DNA of 64,000 bases from Omphiscola glabra (lineage: Eukaryota > Mollusca > Gastropoda > Lymnaeidae): NCBI GenBank assembly GCA_964017045.1, contig OZ024802.1, positions 25,422,293 through 25,486,292 of the forward strand. Reading direction: 5' to 3'. This document shows positions 23,454 through 35,682 of this stretch, piece after piece (position 1 is the stretch's first letter; each line of letters opens with the position of its first letter). The notes beneath the pieces are model-generated. The model had not been told where the DNA came from, did no database searches, and saw nothing but the letters and a program-made list of their open reading frames with translations. The position numbers and the translations under genes are program-made.

Positions 23454-23619
23454 ATCTATATAATTTGTACATGTGTATCGCATGTTCACCAGAGTTACAT
23501 TCCCACCGATTATGATCGTAGAGGTTTCAAGCAAGCATATAGAGACGCCAACCGCTGAGCCAGCTCGTGCTCTTACGCATCTTAAATATCTCGGTATAGT
23601 TTCACCCCTGAGAACTTAC

Positions 23620-23758
23620 AGACTTTTATGACAAGTGTATTTAGGTTAAATATTTTACGGACAAGTGCAAATAGGTCAGTTTTTTTACGGACAGGTGCAT
23701 TTGGGTCAAATTTTTACGGACATGTCCATTTCAGTAACATTTTTTACGGACAGTTGGC
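23620..23758. repeat. About 31-bp tandem repeat, 4 copies
   Basis: TTTTTACGGACAGGTGCATT-like units, diverged. Confidence 0.75.
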
Positions 23759-23884
23759 GACCCTGCGTGCAGCTATAATGAACAATCGTACCCTCACAGA
23801 CGTAAGAGGCTATAGTTATAGGTTAGGCCTACCATAAGTCCCGGTTTATCACCCTTGTCCCGGCGACCTGGGAAGTTATGAATT

Positions 23885-24190
23885 GGTCCCAGTGTCAATA
23901 TGATATGAATAACTTTGTGTTGTCAATGGCTGAAATAAATTTGTCATGCCAATGGCAGATATAAATTTGTCATGCCAATGGCATAAATAACTTTGTCATG
24001 CAAATGATGGTAATTAATTTGTCATGCCAATGGCATAAATAACTTTGTCATGCAAATGATGGTAATTAATTTGTCATGCCAATGGCAGAAATAAATTTGT
24101 CATGCCAATGGCAGAAATAAATTTGTCATGCCAATGGCAGAAATACATTTGTCATGACAATGGTAGAAATGAAATTATCATGCCAATTTT
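23885..24190. repeat. 26-bp minisatellite, about 11 copies
   Basis: Units of AATAAATTTGTCATGCCAAT plus GGCAGA. A two-unit variant with CATGCAAATGATGGT occurs twice, a local duplication. Confidence 0.93.
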
Positions 24191-24985
24191 TAAAGACCAT
24201 CAAGTTCCAAACTTATATTACGCCACGTCGGTTTTTTTTATTGATAACGCGCTAACGTGCTAATCTAAGGCCGCTCTGAATAGGAAGCCCGGGCCAGGAG
24301 ATGTTAGGCCCAGCAATCTATGATTACTTTCGAAGTCATCAGTCTACCAGCGTCTGTGAAAGAGTACATCAGAGCTATCTACCTAGCTGTGGTATGGGTT
24401 ATCTCAGAGTGATGTGTCTATATTTATTATGATTAATGCAAAGTTATCTGTCTGTCTGTATTTACGGGTGCCTCCAAAGCTTCCATCTGTCTCTTCAAAA
24501 AAAAAAAAAAAAAATTAAAAAAACTGCTTTTAATCTTTGTTAAAAGTAGTTTTTAGTTTCATTGAAATGAATTCTCGTGTTACCTCCCTTGGCTCCCCTC
24601 ACGCCAAACCTGTAAGCAAGTGGGCTATAAATAGACGATATAAATCTCGCGCTCGCGTGATCAGAGCCGGATCACGTGACTGGTGTTTCCGTTTTTGGGG
24701 GACCAGTATTATTTTCCGGCAATAAATTACCTTGGTGTGCGCTGTTAAAGTCACATTTACCCGTCAGGTTACCCATGTCACATGTTCCAGGTACATTGCT
24801 TTTCTTGTAAAGAATTCACTAATTGGTGTTTGTTTAGAAGCTGCGCCCCCCCCCCCCCCCCCCTTAAAAAAAACAACAACCGCCATTGAAACCAAGGAAA
24901 TATATAGCCTATCAATCGCCCCGCATCTCCCATGGACAAAAGAAGTGACGATGAGAAGTTAGTTGTAGAAGCTGGCAATCGGAAA
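24191..24985. other. Unclassified stretch with a weak promoter-like patch
   Basis: TATAAATA (24626-24633) lies 39 bases upstream of a TCACGTGA E-box (24672-24679). The E-box is downstream of the TATA-like motif, which is not a usual core-promoter order. Poly-C at 24846. No gene follows. Confidence 0.3.
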
Positions 24986-25169
24986 CAGTGGCGTAGTGAG
25001 GGGGGCAAGGGGGGCATCATGCCCCGGGCGCTACTTACAAAGAGGCGCCAAATGGTATATTTTACTATAATATTGTATGGTTTTCGAATGGGGGGGGGCG
25101 CTAAAAAGGTATTGGGGGCGCTAGAAAGGTATTGTGCCCCGGGCGCGAGTTAAGCTCGCTACGCCACTG
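24986..25169 (+). mobile_element. CAGTGGCGTAG-family hAT-like MITE, copy 1
   Basis: Starts CAGTGGCGTAGTGAGG and ends GCTCGCTACGCCACTG. Flanks ATCGGAAA and GTCGGAAA match 7/8. The interior has two GGGGGCGCTA(A/G)AAAGGTATTG units and two CCCCGGGCGC motifs, and no coding. An 8-bp duplication and a CAG-CTG end are hAT traits. Confidence 0.9.
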
Positions 25170-25555
25170 GTCGGAAATCGTAACTTGAGAGAATGTGCAC
25201 GGAGTCGCAACTTTTGTTAACAGAAATGGCTTTTCTTTTCCCGAAGCTAGCGTTAGTTTACTAGCATTAATTTACGAGCAATAATTGACCAGCATTAATT
25301 TACTTGCATTAATTTACTATTATTAATTGGTAATTATTACGTACAGTTACATGGTTTTTTTGCAAAATTTAAACTGCTTTAAGATTTGGCTCGTAGAATG
25401 AGCCTTACGTAACGAAGGACTTAGACCCAGCTCACAAAGAAAAGGGATACCAAGGATAGTGCAAGTGACTCTATTCTATTTAATTAAACCTGTTAAATGT
25501 ATAATATATGATACAAAATCAAATAGACAGAAAAAAAACTATATTAACTTACAGC
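25170..25555. other. Unclassified AT-rich stretch
   Basis: Short TTAATTTAC(T/G)AGCA motifs recur at 25255-25330. Nothing else recognised. Confidence 0.5.
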
Positions 25556-25589
25556 ACGGCAAGTGGAAAAGTAAAATCGTCGAAAGATA

Positions 25590-25770
25590 GAAAACGATGC
25601 TGCTGGGCGCCGTCCATGGCGGTTTGCCATGTAAATAGTTATGGAATGGTTTGAGCGAAAATACATTTGTTTTGTTTTAATCAAATTAAGTTAAATTGTA
25701 TGTACATCGTGGTGAGCCCAGCCCTAGGCTTGGGTACCACGCTTTATAACACTACTACTACTACTACTAT
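25590..25770 (+). mobile_element. LINE 3' tail, copy 3
   Basis: Begins CGATGCTGCTGGGCGCCGTC and includes the hairpin CGTGGT (25708-25713) with ACCACG (25736-25741) around CCCAGCC-CTA-GGCTTGG. Ends in (TAC)n at 25754-25770. No coding part. Confidence 0.8.
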
Positions 25771-25774
25771 ATAA

Positions 25775-26499
25775 AGCGTGCAATCTTGTAAGTATATCAC
25801 GGCTCGTAAATGTCTAGAACACATAGCAAAACTCTCTTTCGACTGGCAAAGTTGCCTGCTTATTTATAGGAAGAAAGTTGGAACCCTCCAAATACAGAAA
25901 TTCTAGAAATTGCGTCACCCGATTGCATTCTTTAGAACAAACTAGAATGTAAACAACTTTTTCCCAATCAAAGGAGGGGTCGGTAAAAAGGAAAGGCACT
26001 CAAATTTAATCTGTGACGTCAATATTAAAACAAAATTTTTAAAAAGTGGTAAGGAGACATGCTACCACAGTTATCTTTGCATATGATGACTAAAAACCAA
26101 AATTTTGAAGAAATGCTCTTCTTGTACGTACATACTTGTGTGTCTGTATGTGTGTATGCAGGCCGGGAGGTAGACAGTGCGGGACGGATGGATGTTCGGA
26201 TATAAGGATATATGGATGGAAGGATAACGTTGTGAACTATTTTTTAGGGACTTTAATGTTTGGTATGGAAAAAAATATTTAGTGCAGAGAGTATATGTGT
26301 CGCTGTATCTATTATGCTGAGATTTTATGACGTATTTTTGTGTAAAGGGAAATGACGTGTTAGAGTGGTTGTTATGGTGTGTGTGGATCGATGGCTGTGC
26401 TAGAGTGTTAGACTTTCGGTTTAGTATTTTATTTGAATAAAGAGACATTGGATTTATGAAGCATTGGTCTGTTTTAAGTCAATGAATAACCTCCTAGAC
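25775..26499. other. Unclassified non-coding stretch
   Basis: Unique-looking, with a weak GGATGGAT-type repetition at 26180-26225. Nothing recognised. Confidence 0.5.
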
Positions 26500-26688
26500 C
26501 AGCGGTTCTAAACCTGTGGGTCACTCGACCCTTTCCCAGGGGTCGCCTAAGACCACCTGAAAACACATATAATCTACAGTTATGAAGTAGAAATAAAAAT
26601 AATTTTGTGGCTGGGGGGGGGGGGGGGTCGCCACAACATGAGGCATTGTATTAAAGGGTCGCGGCATTAGGAAGGTTGATAACCACTG
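26500..26688. mobile_element. SPIN-like hAT MITE, copy 2
   Basis: Starts CAGCGGTTCTAAACCTGTGG and ends AAGGTTGATAACCACTG. Includes CCAGGGGTCGCCTAAGACCA and GGGTCGCGGCATTAGGAAGG. Flanks TCCTAGAC and CCCTAAAC match 6/8. 189 bp, non-coding. Confidence 0.87.
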
Positions 26689-26719
26689 CCCTAAACAAAC
26701 GTAGCTAATGAACTGGCGA

Positions 26720-26880
26720 TACCCGGTTCGTAACAGATATATGGATGTAAGGATATATGGATGTAAGGATAGATGGATGTTAGGATATATAGATGTAAGA
26801 ATAGATGGGTGTAAGGACAGATGGATTTAAGGATTGATGGATGTATGGATAGATGATTTTAATGATATAGGATGCATGGA
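26720..26880. repeat. About 16-bp minisatellite, about 9 copies
   Basis: Units of GGATGTAAGGATAGAT with variants. Confidence 0.88.
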
Positions 26881-27649
26881 TCACGGCAGTCATGCTTCAG
26901 TTCAATAGCGTGAAAGATACAATTTCTCAAAAGTGCAACCAAAACAGGCTGTTCAACATCCCCGTCAGAAACAACTCCTAGTCTAAATATAGATAACTTG
27001 TGCAGGCAGTTAAAGATGACATCAAACACAAACTGCTGCATATGACAATTTCGTTTTGAAGAGTTTGACTTTCTCTTTCCCTTTTCAGTTTACTCATTAG
27101 ATCAACCAAACCCCCCCCCCCCCCCCCCCCCGAATAAAAGGCTATCCACCACGGACGTCTTCAGAATTTCTGATCTCAATGAAAACCTTTCTGGTTGTCT
27201 GTCGATGACAACCCCTCCGCCCCCACACAACAGACCACACACACATTTGGGGTGTGTGTGTGTGGGAGGATAACTCCATTTCCACTTGTTCGCAAACGAA
27301 GTTCCTTCATGAATAAATTACCATTGTTTACCCCACTCCCCCACCCCTTGTTGCGAGGTTTTCTTTAATTACTTTAAGCGGATGAACCGGAGACTTGAGA
27401 CCGTTTAAAGACCTTGTAACAGCGGACGAGACAGAAGCAATTATTTCTACAGTTCTAATCTTTGAGAACTCGGATCTTGAAAAAGGCCAAAAGGTGTATC
27501 AGTTGATATATTATAGAAGCTGTGACACCAGTTGAGATATAGAAGTTGTGACATCGGTTGATATATAGAAGCTGCACATTGGTCGATACGATACACGATC
27601 TGGATCGAGCAGACGTAAACATTAGACCTCCACTAAATTCTACACGGGA
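26881..27649. other. Unclassified stretch, poly-C run
   Basis: A C-run of about 20 at 27112-27131 and GT-rich sequence at 27250. Nothing recognised. Short ATCAGTTGATATAT-type repetition lies at 27495-27580. Confidence 0.5.
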
Positions 27650-28120
27650 CTTGTGTCGTATTGACCAATGTACAGTAGCGATGTGTAGCATTGACCAGTG
27701 TACGGTAGACATGTGTAGTATTGACCAGTGTACGGTAGACATGTGTAGTATTGACCAATGTACAGTAGCGATGTGTAGTATTGACCAGTGTACAGTAGCG
27801 ATGTGTAGTATTGACCAGTGTACGATAGACATTAGTAGTATTGACCAGTGTACGGTAGACATTAGTAGTATTGACCAGTGTACGGTAGACATATGTAGTA
27901 TTGACCAGTGTACAGTAGCGATGTGTAGTATTGACCAGTGTACGGTAGACATGTGTAGTATTGACCAATGTACAGTTGACATGTGACAGTTTGACCACCA
28001 AAGTACAGTAGCCGTGTGCTATATTGACCAACGTACAGTAGAAATGTGTAGTATTGACCAATGTACATTAGACCTTGCGCAGTTTTGACCAATGTACAGT
28101 TGCCATGTATAGTGCTGACC
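27650..28120. repeat. 30-bp minisatellite, about 16 copies
   Basis: Units of ATTGACCAGTGTACGGTAGA plus CATGTGTAGT, with a second type CAGTAGCGATGTGTAGT. Open frames in three phases and on both strands follow from the 30-bp period. Confidence 0.96.
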
Positions 28121-28559
28121 ACCAACGCGCGGTACATTTATGCGGCCACAGAGACCTCATTTTGACCACCCGTTCACTTAAGACAAATCTCAAAACAAAC
28201 CATAAAAATTTCAAAACAGTCAACCAAGGAGCACGCTCTAAATATACTATTACATTGCGCTCCGAGGTTTCGAGACACTTTGATATAACTTTGAGAACCC
28301 TTGCGCCGGGTGTCCCGTTCCTTTGCTCACGGCTTGGGAATATTTCTTTAGATAATTATTAGTTTTACAGGGTGACCTCGGGAGTGCGCAGGTAACAAAC
28401 ACCTCTTTCACACCTGTCCCCCAGGTTGGGCAAACATTTTCTTTACCCCTCCCTTACCCAAATACCCTACCCTCTACCACTTCCCCCCCCCTACGCTTTC
28501 TCAAAACCCACTTACAATTTATTGATGAGGAGTTTACTTGAACTGTGGAAAAAAAGTGG
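28121..28559. other. Unclassified non-coding stretch
   Basis: Nothing recognised. Confidence 0.5.
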
Positions 28560-28650
28560 GGGGCGTGATTGTACATAATCAGTTGGTGGGTATGATTGTA
28601 CATAATCAGTTGGTGAGTTTGAGTGTACAAATCAGCTGGTGGGTGTGTAT
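28560..28650. repeat. About 28-bp tandem repeat, 3 copies
   Basis: GATTGTACATAATCAGTTGG units, the third diverged. Confidence 0.82.
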
Positions 28651-28683
28651 GTCCACATTCAACCATATCACTTGGCTAGAAGT

Positions 28684-28839
28684 CCCACATTTTCGTATTC
28701 GCCCCGTCAACTGGTCACATATCCCACATTTTCGAATTCGCCCCGTCAACTGGCCACATATTCCACATTTTCATATGCTCCCCGTCAACTGGCCACATAT
28801 CCCACATTTTCGTATTCGCCCCGTCACATGGCCACAAAT
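28684..28839. repeat. 39-bp tandem repeat, exactly 4 copies
   Basis: CCACATTTTCGTATTCGCCC starts recur at 28684, 28723, 28762 and 28801. No indels. Confidence 0.93.
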
Positions 28840-29807
28840 CTCTCCCGGTGGAATACGACATTAAAAAGACTCGTCCCGGGAGACCGCTTCGCAGCTAATT
28901 GATTTGACCACTATTGTGTAGCTAACCGAATTACCCCCACCCCCACTCCCACCCCACCAATGGTCTGACTCCCACATTCAAGAACCAATAAATACAGATA
29001 CAACCCTCCTACCGTTTCCTTGTTCTCCTGTATGTGAGCCAACTTAGTAATAAATTTCCTTTTTAAAACAATGGATTAGTAGCAAATGAAAAAAAGTGGT
29101 GGAAAAAAAAGTGTGTGTGTGTGTGTGTGTGGGGGGGGGTTTGATTCGTTCGCTTGTGTGTGTGTTTCAATAACGTCAACAAAAATGCCAAACTTGAGTA
29201 TCCAAAGGTTTTGATGAATCATTACAGTAGCTGCATTTTTAAAAAAAAAAACCAACACTGATCGTGACGAAGAGAAGAAACGAGTGGTCTGTTGAATGAA
29301 ATCAGTTTCCAGCGCTTGATCTGGTGGGTACGACGCGTTGAAAATCTTTCCAGAATATATAGTTTAAAAAAAAAAAAAATGACCTTACATTGTATCAGAA
29401 TACCAACACAACTTTTTAGAAAAGTAAAGTGATAACTTACGGCTTTTTTGACAATATCTGAAAATTGCCTGTTATTATAGCTCATTTATTTTGCTCAATT
29501 CTTTTGGCTGCGCTCTCGGATACTTCTTCTCAGCTAAGTGCTATTTTTAAAAATTTTATTCTGTTTTTTTTTCTGTTGTTTGTTCGCCGACGAAGGCTTC
29601 CTGCCGACAGGTTTGCTGTTTTGTTGTGTTCCTTTTTTTTCTCTCCCAGGTTTGACCTTACTTTGTTCTACTCATGTCTCATGTGTTACTATAACTGAAT
29701 AAATGCTTACAAATTTTGGTGACCATATGTGAAAAGTATAAAGATATTCGGCTGAATAGTTGTATATAACTGAACAATACATTGCTTATTGGTGGACCCA
29801 ATTATTT
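28840..29807. other. Unclassified stretch with (GT)n
   Basis: (GT)n plus a G-run at 29110-29140 and several A/T runs. No gene recognised. Confidence 0.5.
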
Positions 29808-29994
29808 CAGGGCCGGCCTTAGGCCACTGCAACATATGCGGGCGCAATGGTGTCCCGCACTTTCATAGGCCCCGCCCCGAATTTATTTTCTAACACAAAA
29901 TCTTAATTTTCACTTATTATCCTTATTCCTACCCAGAAAGGGCACCGCGCAATCCGTTTCGCATAGGGCCCCGCAATTGTTAGTGTCGGCCCTG
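29808..29994. mobile_element. hAT-like MITE with CAGGGCCG ends
   Basis: The left end CAGGGCCGGCC and right end GTCGGCCCTG are inverted. CCAATTAT occurs at 29798-29805 and 29995-30002, a perfect 8-bp match, though two extra bases (TT) separate the left copy from the terminus. 187 bp, non-coding, with GGGCGCAATGG and GGGCCCCGCA motifs typical of this MITE type. Confidence 0.7.
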
Positions 29995-30002
29995 CCAATT
30001 AT

Positions 30003-30458
30003 GATGATAAGCACGAATTATTTTTTGTCACGAACCATTAATATTGACACTGATGACATATACTAATTTGTTTAAAAATACAACATCACTTTAGTATATG
30101 TGGGATTATACCGCATATTACAAACACACAACCTATTGGCTAAAGGAAAAAGTTAGATCACATGCCAGGTAATTGTTGAGAAGGTATGTTAAGATGTATT
30201 TTAATTCATATTCACCACAAAATTGAATGACATAATTGACGTGGAGTAAGGCCCATACGCGAATGTTTTCTCAACCTGTGGTGCTCGCAGTACCTGGGCG
30301 GGGGGGGGGTCGTGGGGGGTGGTGGTGTGTGTGTGGGGTGCCGATTCAGAGAGTGCAATTCAACGTGACCATTCGAACATACACGTTTAGGAATCGTATC
30401 TATCAAGCACGTGCGTGGCGGCTAAGTCCAACCGCTTGCTGCCCCATCTCGTACATGA
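30003..30458. other. Unclassified non-coding stretch
   Basis: Poly-G at 30299-30309 and a GTGTGTGTGG patch. Nothing recognised. Confidence 0.5.
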
Positions 30459-30705
30459 TGTATACAGACTGGTACTGGCTTGCATTGTACCATACAGGAG
30501 TATACAGACTGGACTGGCTTGCATTGTATCATACAGGAGTATACAGACTGGGTTTGGTTTGCATTGTATCATACAGGAGTATACAGACTGGGTTTGGCTT
30601 GCATTGTATGATACAGGAGTATACAGACAGGGACTGGCTTGCGTTGTATCATACAGGAGTATACATACTGGTACTGGCTTGCATTGTATCACACAGGAAG
30701 CCATT
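30459..30705. repeat. 40-bp minisatellite, 6 copies
   Basis: TATACAGACTGG...TTGCATTGTATCATACAGGAG recurs at 39-40 bp spacing from 30461. Confidence 0.95.
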
Positions 30706-30889
30706 TTCAGCTACTCGAACTGTTAGTGGAACAAAAGAAGGAATAGCAACATATGCATGGTATTTCTCTCATTGCTAACTTCCTTATGCTTCGATCTTAC
30801 TATCACGCCGTATATTTTGTGTCTTTCAAAATGTATCTGGAGATGAATACATTCTTCTTTTTTCTGGAAGTATAGCGAAACCTGGGGGT

Positions 30890-31130
30890 GGAGGGGGATG
30901 GCAAGATGATGATCAGTTCAGAGAAACGGATGGGGACCAGTCCAGAGGAAGGGATGGTGCCAGTTCAGAGAAATGGACGAGACAAGTCCAGGGAAGGTAT
31001 GGGATCAGTCCAGAGAAACGGATGGGGACCAGTCCAGAGGAAGGGATGGGGCCAGTTCAGAGAAATGGACGAGACCAGTCCAGGGAAGGTATGGGACCAG
31101 TCTAGAGAAAGGGATGGGGACCATTCGTTT
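30890..31130. repeat. Purine-rich minisatellite with a higher-order unit
   Basis: Units of GGATGGGGACCAGTCCAGAG, GGGATGGGGCCAGTTCAGAG and GACGAGACCAGTCCAGGG alternate. A three-part block of about 110-120 bp is repeated about twice. Confidence 0.88.
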
Positions 31131-33289
31131 AGAAAAAAGGACCCAACCCAAACAATCATAGCTTTATATAACATTTCAATTGACCACCCCCCCCCCCTTT
31201 TCCCACATCTAATATTATATTCTGAAAACCCCTTCCTATTAAACATTTTGGTGTTAACATGTTGGTATTAGAATTATTATTTCTCAACTTTTATTGTTAA
31301 CCAAATGTTTGCCAGAAGAAAAAGCAAAATAAAGATGATAAAAACAAAAACAACAGAAAACAAAAAACCTAGGAAATTTCCTGCAAAAGATAGAAATTAC
31401 TTTTTATGCAAATAAATGTCCAAGCAAAAGACAATTTTTAAGCATTTAATAGTCTATGCTAATTACGTACATTTGAAAATGAGAAATTTTTCTAAAAATA
31501 AGAATTACATAAAAAACAAGAAAAGATTAAAGTATTGTTACATAGAATTGCACGCTATCATCGCTCCGGCCCCCGCCCCATGTAACGCAATATAACAACA
31601 TGACGCCCCCCAACCCCTTTGAGTTATATATAATGTGTGCACTGTCCCCCTTATTATTAAGACGATCGGCCGTGCGGAATTAATAAGGAATTCTCTAAAA
31701 GAACACTTGTTGAGGCTAAAAATAGAATCAACGTCACGTGAAATTTCCCTTCATCTGACCTGAAATTATATCTCCACACGATTTGTTTTTTTTTAAAGGT
31801 CTCCAATAGGTTATTGCCCTTGTCTCTAAGGTCATTTCCCCGAGAAAAATGTTTGAGATTAAAATAGTCTCCATGTCTTTTCATTTCAGTAGGAATTAAA
31901 TAAGGATGAGAATTCATCAAATATCTTTAACAAGGAAGAAGCAGAAACAGGAAAATCTTTAGACGGAAACTGGACATCTACTTAATTTTAATTTAAAAAT
32001 AAATAAATTAATAGCTCCACATGATTTTATCATCCGTTTAACGTTCCAGTGCCTCCATTAGCCGTGGAAAAAAAAAGGGGGGGGGGGGGGAGGGGACTGC
32101 TGCTTGGGAATCAGAGGATTCTCCATTTAAAAAAACGTGGAGCAGGATTTCGTTGTGTCCCTGGAGGGATTTCCACCGAGATGACGTCAGCGTCTCCCGG
32201 ACATGGGACAGTGTCATTACGGTAAAGCATTGTCGACCCCGCGTCCCTTATTGTGAAGATAAAAATATAACACTTTTTTTTTTTAAGGGGAGAGTGTGTT
32301 TGTGAAGTTATTGAACTCACGCGAGAGGCTATTCTTTTTACGAAAATTTTAAAAAAAAAAAGGTTTGGTAATTATGCTTTGAGGATTTCTAAGATTTCTC
32401 GGTTTGTAACACAAGTTGGAGTTGCATTACAGCTGGCCTTTTTTATGCTTTGTAAGTAGCTTATGAAACCGTTTACGTGTTTCATTCTCTACATTGTTTA
32501 CGATGTCGACATGCTGCGCTCACGCGAAAAATATATGTTGATGAAAACAACAAGAGAGCTAGGTTTTCTTCTGAGTCCTTTTACCAAACGTCCTATATTA
32601 TTATTTCAGATAATTTCCGTTGTAGGGGGACGATCAGCTGTGATTGATTATAGCTTCGCTCTTCTTGTAATTAAATGATTCGTGTCTCCATGTATTGATA
32701 TTGTGACAAATTCGTCTCGTACACAGACTGACAGATGCATTTCGTATCCAGACATAACTAATGGTGGGTGGGGGATTATCTATCGGATATCGTGGGGTTA
32801 CGTTCCCGGGGGGCTTCTAGGCTTAATATGGTCGGAGTCTGTCTTAAGTCATTTCCATATATCATCGTTTGGGTTGAAGGGCTGTGTTCTTATTCTCAGT
32901 ACTGGACAGTAGCGTGGCCAGTGTTAGTGTCGCCCGCGGGCAGGACACGATTTTTTGCAGCCCCCTTTCCAAAAAATAAATGATTGCATTTGGCCGAAAA
33001 TGACACCCCTCAAGATTAAATGGTCCCGAAGCTGCGTGCAAGGTCTGAAAGGCGTTGTCTGTATGACATGGAGTTATGCAAGTAGGAAACTATTTAAAAA
33101 CAAAGATTATTGTATTGTTGCAAGGGGTTAAAACTGTCGTGTTGGTGCAATGGGTTATAATTGTCATCTTGGTTCCATTTGTTACAATTGTTATAAATCA
33201 TATATGATTTAAGTACTTTAATTGAAAATGCATATTTTTTAAAATTTCACATGTCCGCGGTTCTCTAAACGATGCATTTAAACATAACA
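31131..33289. other. Long unclassified AT-rich stretch
   Basis: About 2.2 kb without a recognised gene. CAGTAGCGTGGCCAGTGTTA (32907) followed by GTCGCCCGCGGGC resembles a hAT left end with no partner. A loose TGTTGGTGCAATGGGTTATA repeat lies at 33110-33195. Poly-G at 32076. Confidence 0.5.
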
Positions 33290-33522
33290 TATTAAATACT
33301 GGATACGGCCCGCCAGCCCGCCAAACATTGGCGACAGCAATGCGTGAACTTCCTATCTACTAGATACAGCCCGCCAACCATTTGCGGCAGCAATGCGTGA
33401 ACTTCCTATCTACTGGATACAGCCCGCCAAACATTGGCGACAGCAATGCGTGAACTTCCCATCTACTAGATATAGCCCACCAAACATTTGCGGCAGCAAT
33501 GCGTGAACTTCCCATCTTCTAA
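33290..33522. repeat. About 53-bp tandem repeat, 4 copies
   Basis: GCAATGCGTGAACTTCC recurs at about 33337, 33390, 33442 and 33496, with AGCCCGCCAAACATT upstream in each unit. Indels of one or two bases. Confidence 0.93.
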
Positions 33523-33900
33523 AGTTACTTGACAAAAACATGAACTCAAGTCACGTACATTTAAGAATCCCAAATTTTTGCTACACTACACCCTTTCCAC
33601 CATGATATAGGTCACTGCACACTTTTTATTTCACGCCCATGAACTATATTAAATATTCTGATGTCTCAACCACTTTTAAACTGAATATTTATTTACCCCA
33701 TACTTAAGTTGAGACGATTTCATTTTCCGAAAAGAAAATATTACGCGCCAAACGCCGTAAGTTACATAAAAAAAAATACATCATTTAGCGTAGTTATCTG
33801 GAATTATATTGTGCGCGCTGTTGAACTCATTATTGAACCATACTTCCTTTCAAACATTTAAAATCATTTGCAGTATACTCTCAATACCAATTTCGCTGAT
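33523..33900. other. Unclassified non-coding stretch
   Basis: AT-rich. Nothing recognised. Confidence 0.5.
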
Positions 33901-35084
33901 TAGGAAGCAGTCCATTAGGAAGCAGTTCATTATGAAGCAGTTCATTAGGAAGCAGTCCATTAGGAAGCAGTTCATTAGGAAGCAGTTCATTAGGAAGCAG
34001 TTCAGTAGGAAGCAGTTCATTAGGAAGCAGTTCAGTAGGAAGCAGTTCATTAGGAAGCAGTTCATTAGGAAGCAGTCCATTAGGAAGCAGTTCATTAGGA
34101 AGCAGTTCATTAGGAAGAAGTCTATTAGGAAGCAGTTCATTAGGAAGCAGTCCATTAGGAAGCAGTTCATTAGGAAGCAGTTCATTAGGAAGAAGTCCAT
34201 TAGGAAGCAGTTCATTAGGAAGCAGTCCATTAGGAAGCAGTCCATTAGGAAGCAGTTCATTAGGAAGCAGTTCATTAGGAAGCAGTTCATTAGGAAGCAG
34301 TTCAGTAGGAAGCAGTCCATTAGGAAGCAGTCCATTAGGAAGCAGTTCAGTAGGAAGCAGTTCATTAGGAAGCAGTTCAGTAGGAAGCAGTTCATTAGGA
34401 AGCAGTTCAGTAGGAAGCAGTTCATTAGGAAGCAGTTCAGTAGGAAGCAGTTCAGTAGGAAGCAGTTCATTAGGAAGCAGTTCATTAGGAAGCAGTTCAT
34501 TAGGAAGCAGTCCTTTAGGAAGCAGTTCATTAGGAAGCAGTCCATTAGGAAGCAGTCCAGTAGGAAGCAGTTCATTAGGAAGCAGTTCATTAGGAAGCAG
34601 TCCATTAGGAAGCAGTCCATTAGGAAGCAGTCCATTAGGAAGCAGTCCAGTAGGAAGCAGTTCATTAGGAAGCAGTTCATTAGGAAGCAGTCCATTAGGA
34701 AGCAGTCCATTAGGAAGCAGTTCATTAGGAAGCAGTTCATTAGGAAGCAGTCCATTAGGAAGCCGTCCAGTAGGAAGCAGTTCAGTAGGAAGCAGTTCAT
34801 TAGGAAGCAGTCCATTAGGAAGCAGTTCATTAGGAAGCAGTCCATTAGGAAGCAGTCCAGTAGGAAGCAGTTCAGTAGGAAGCAGTTCATTAGGAAGCAG
34901 TCCATTAGGAAGCAGTCCAGTAGGAAGCAGTTCATTAGGAAGCAGTACATTAGGAAGCAGTTCATTAGGAAGCAGTCCATTAGGAAGCAGTTCAGTAGGA
35001 AGCAGTTCATTAGGAAGCAGTCCATTAGGAAGCAGTTCAGTAGGAAGCAGTTCATTAGGAAGCAGTCCATTAGGAAGCAGTCCA
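33901..35084. repeat. 15-bp minisatellite, 79 units, no indels
   Basis: TAGGAAGCAGTTCAT repeats in perfect register for 1184 bp. Variation is almost confined to two positions (T/C at 12, T/G at 15), giving four common unit types in irregular order. Because 15 is divisible by three, a 462-codon plus frame and two minus frames of about 400 codons remain open. Such repetition on both strands argues against a gene. Each unit holds an AGGAAG core like an ETS-factor site. Confidence 0.98.
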
Positions 35085-35682
35085 AGAGTCACACTAGGAG
35101 CGTACTATATATACGAGATATCAAAAGAGTTCAACCTTTATCAAGTAGGCACGCACACTTTCAAAGTGAAATAAGGGTCTTACCGTATAGCTATTAAAAT
35201 GCAATTTTTGAGTCCAAAGTTATCGTTGACATGAATTATTTCTAGCGTGATCTATCAGAAAACGAATTCGCAAAATTTTACAAGCAAACGTCATCGACCA
35301 ACTTGAAATACAAATTCCGGAATTCTAAATGGAAGTTTTCCTGAATAAATTTACCCATAAAACACCTAGCGGAAGTGTTTTAGAACAAGAGCGCGAAATT
35401 GGACGGTTACAATGCTGTTATTTACATAGACCACTGGCAATGCTTTTTATAAAAAAAAAAGTTTTAAGTTACAAGGTTGGTATACCTCAAGCACCGATTA
35501 ATGAGGGGAGGTGGCAAATCCTGCCCTTGGGGGGAAGGGGACGGTGAAGAAGAGGGTGTGTTTGTTTTTCTTTTGGTGTGGGCGTTCTTAAATAACAAAA
35601 CTATTACAAACTGGAAACCTTTTACTTGTGAAAGAAAATATGGCATAAATATTGCATAAATATTCCATTATAACAGACTCAA
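35085..35682. other. Unclassified non-coding stretch
   Basis: Nothing recognised beyond a short GGGGAAGGGGAC patch. Confidence 0.5.

Noticed and set aside
30236..30778. 180-codon frame across 30236-30778
   Set aside because: Mostly the 40-bp minisatellite. The unique parts at both ends have no domain.
33809..35197. 462-codon open frame of SIRKQFIRKQ-type repeats, with about 400-codon frames on the opposite strand
   Set aside because: All frames are produced by the 15-bp array, whose length is divisible by three and whose unit lacks stops on both strands. No unique domain, and plus and minus readings are equally open.
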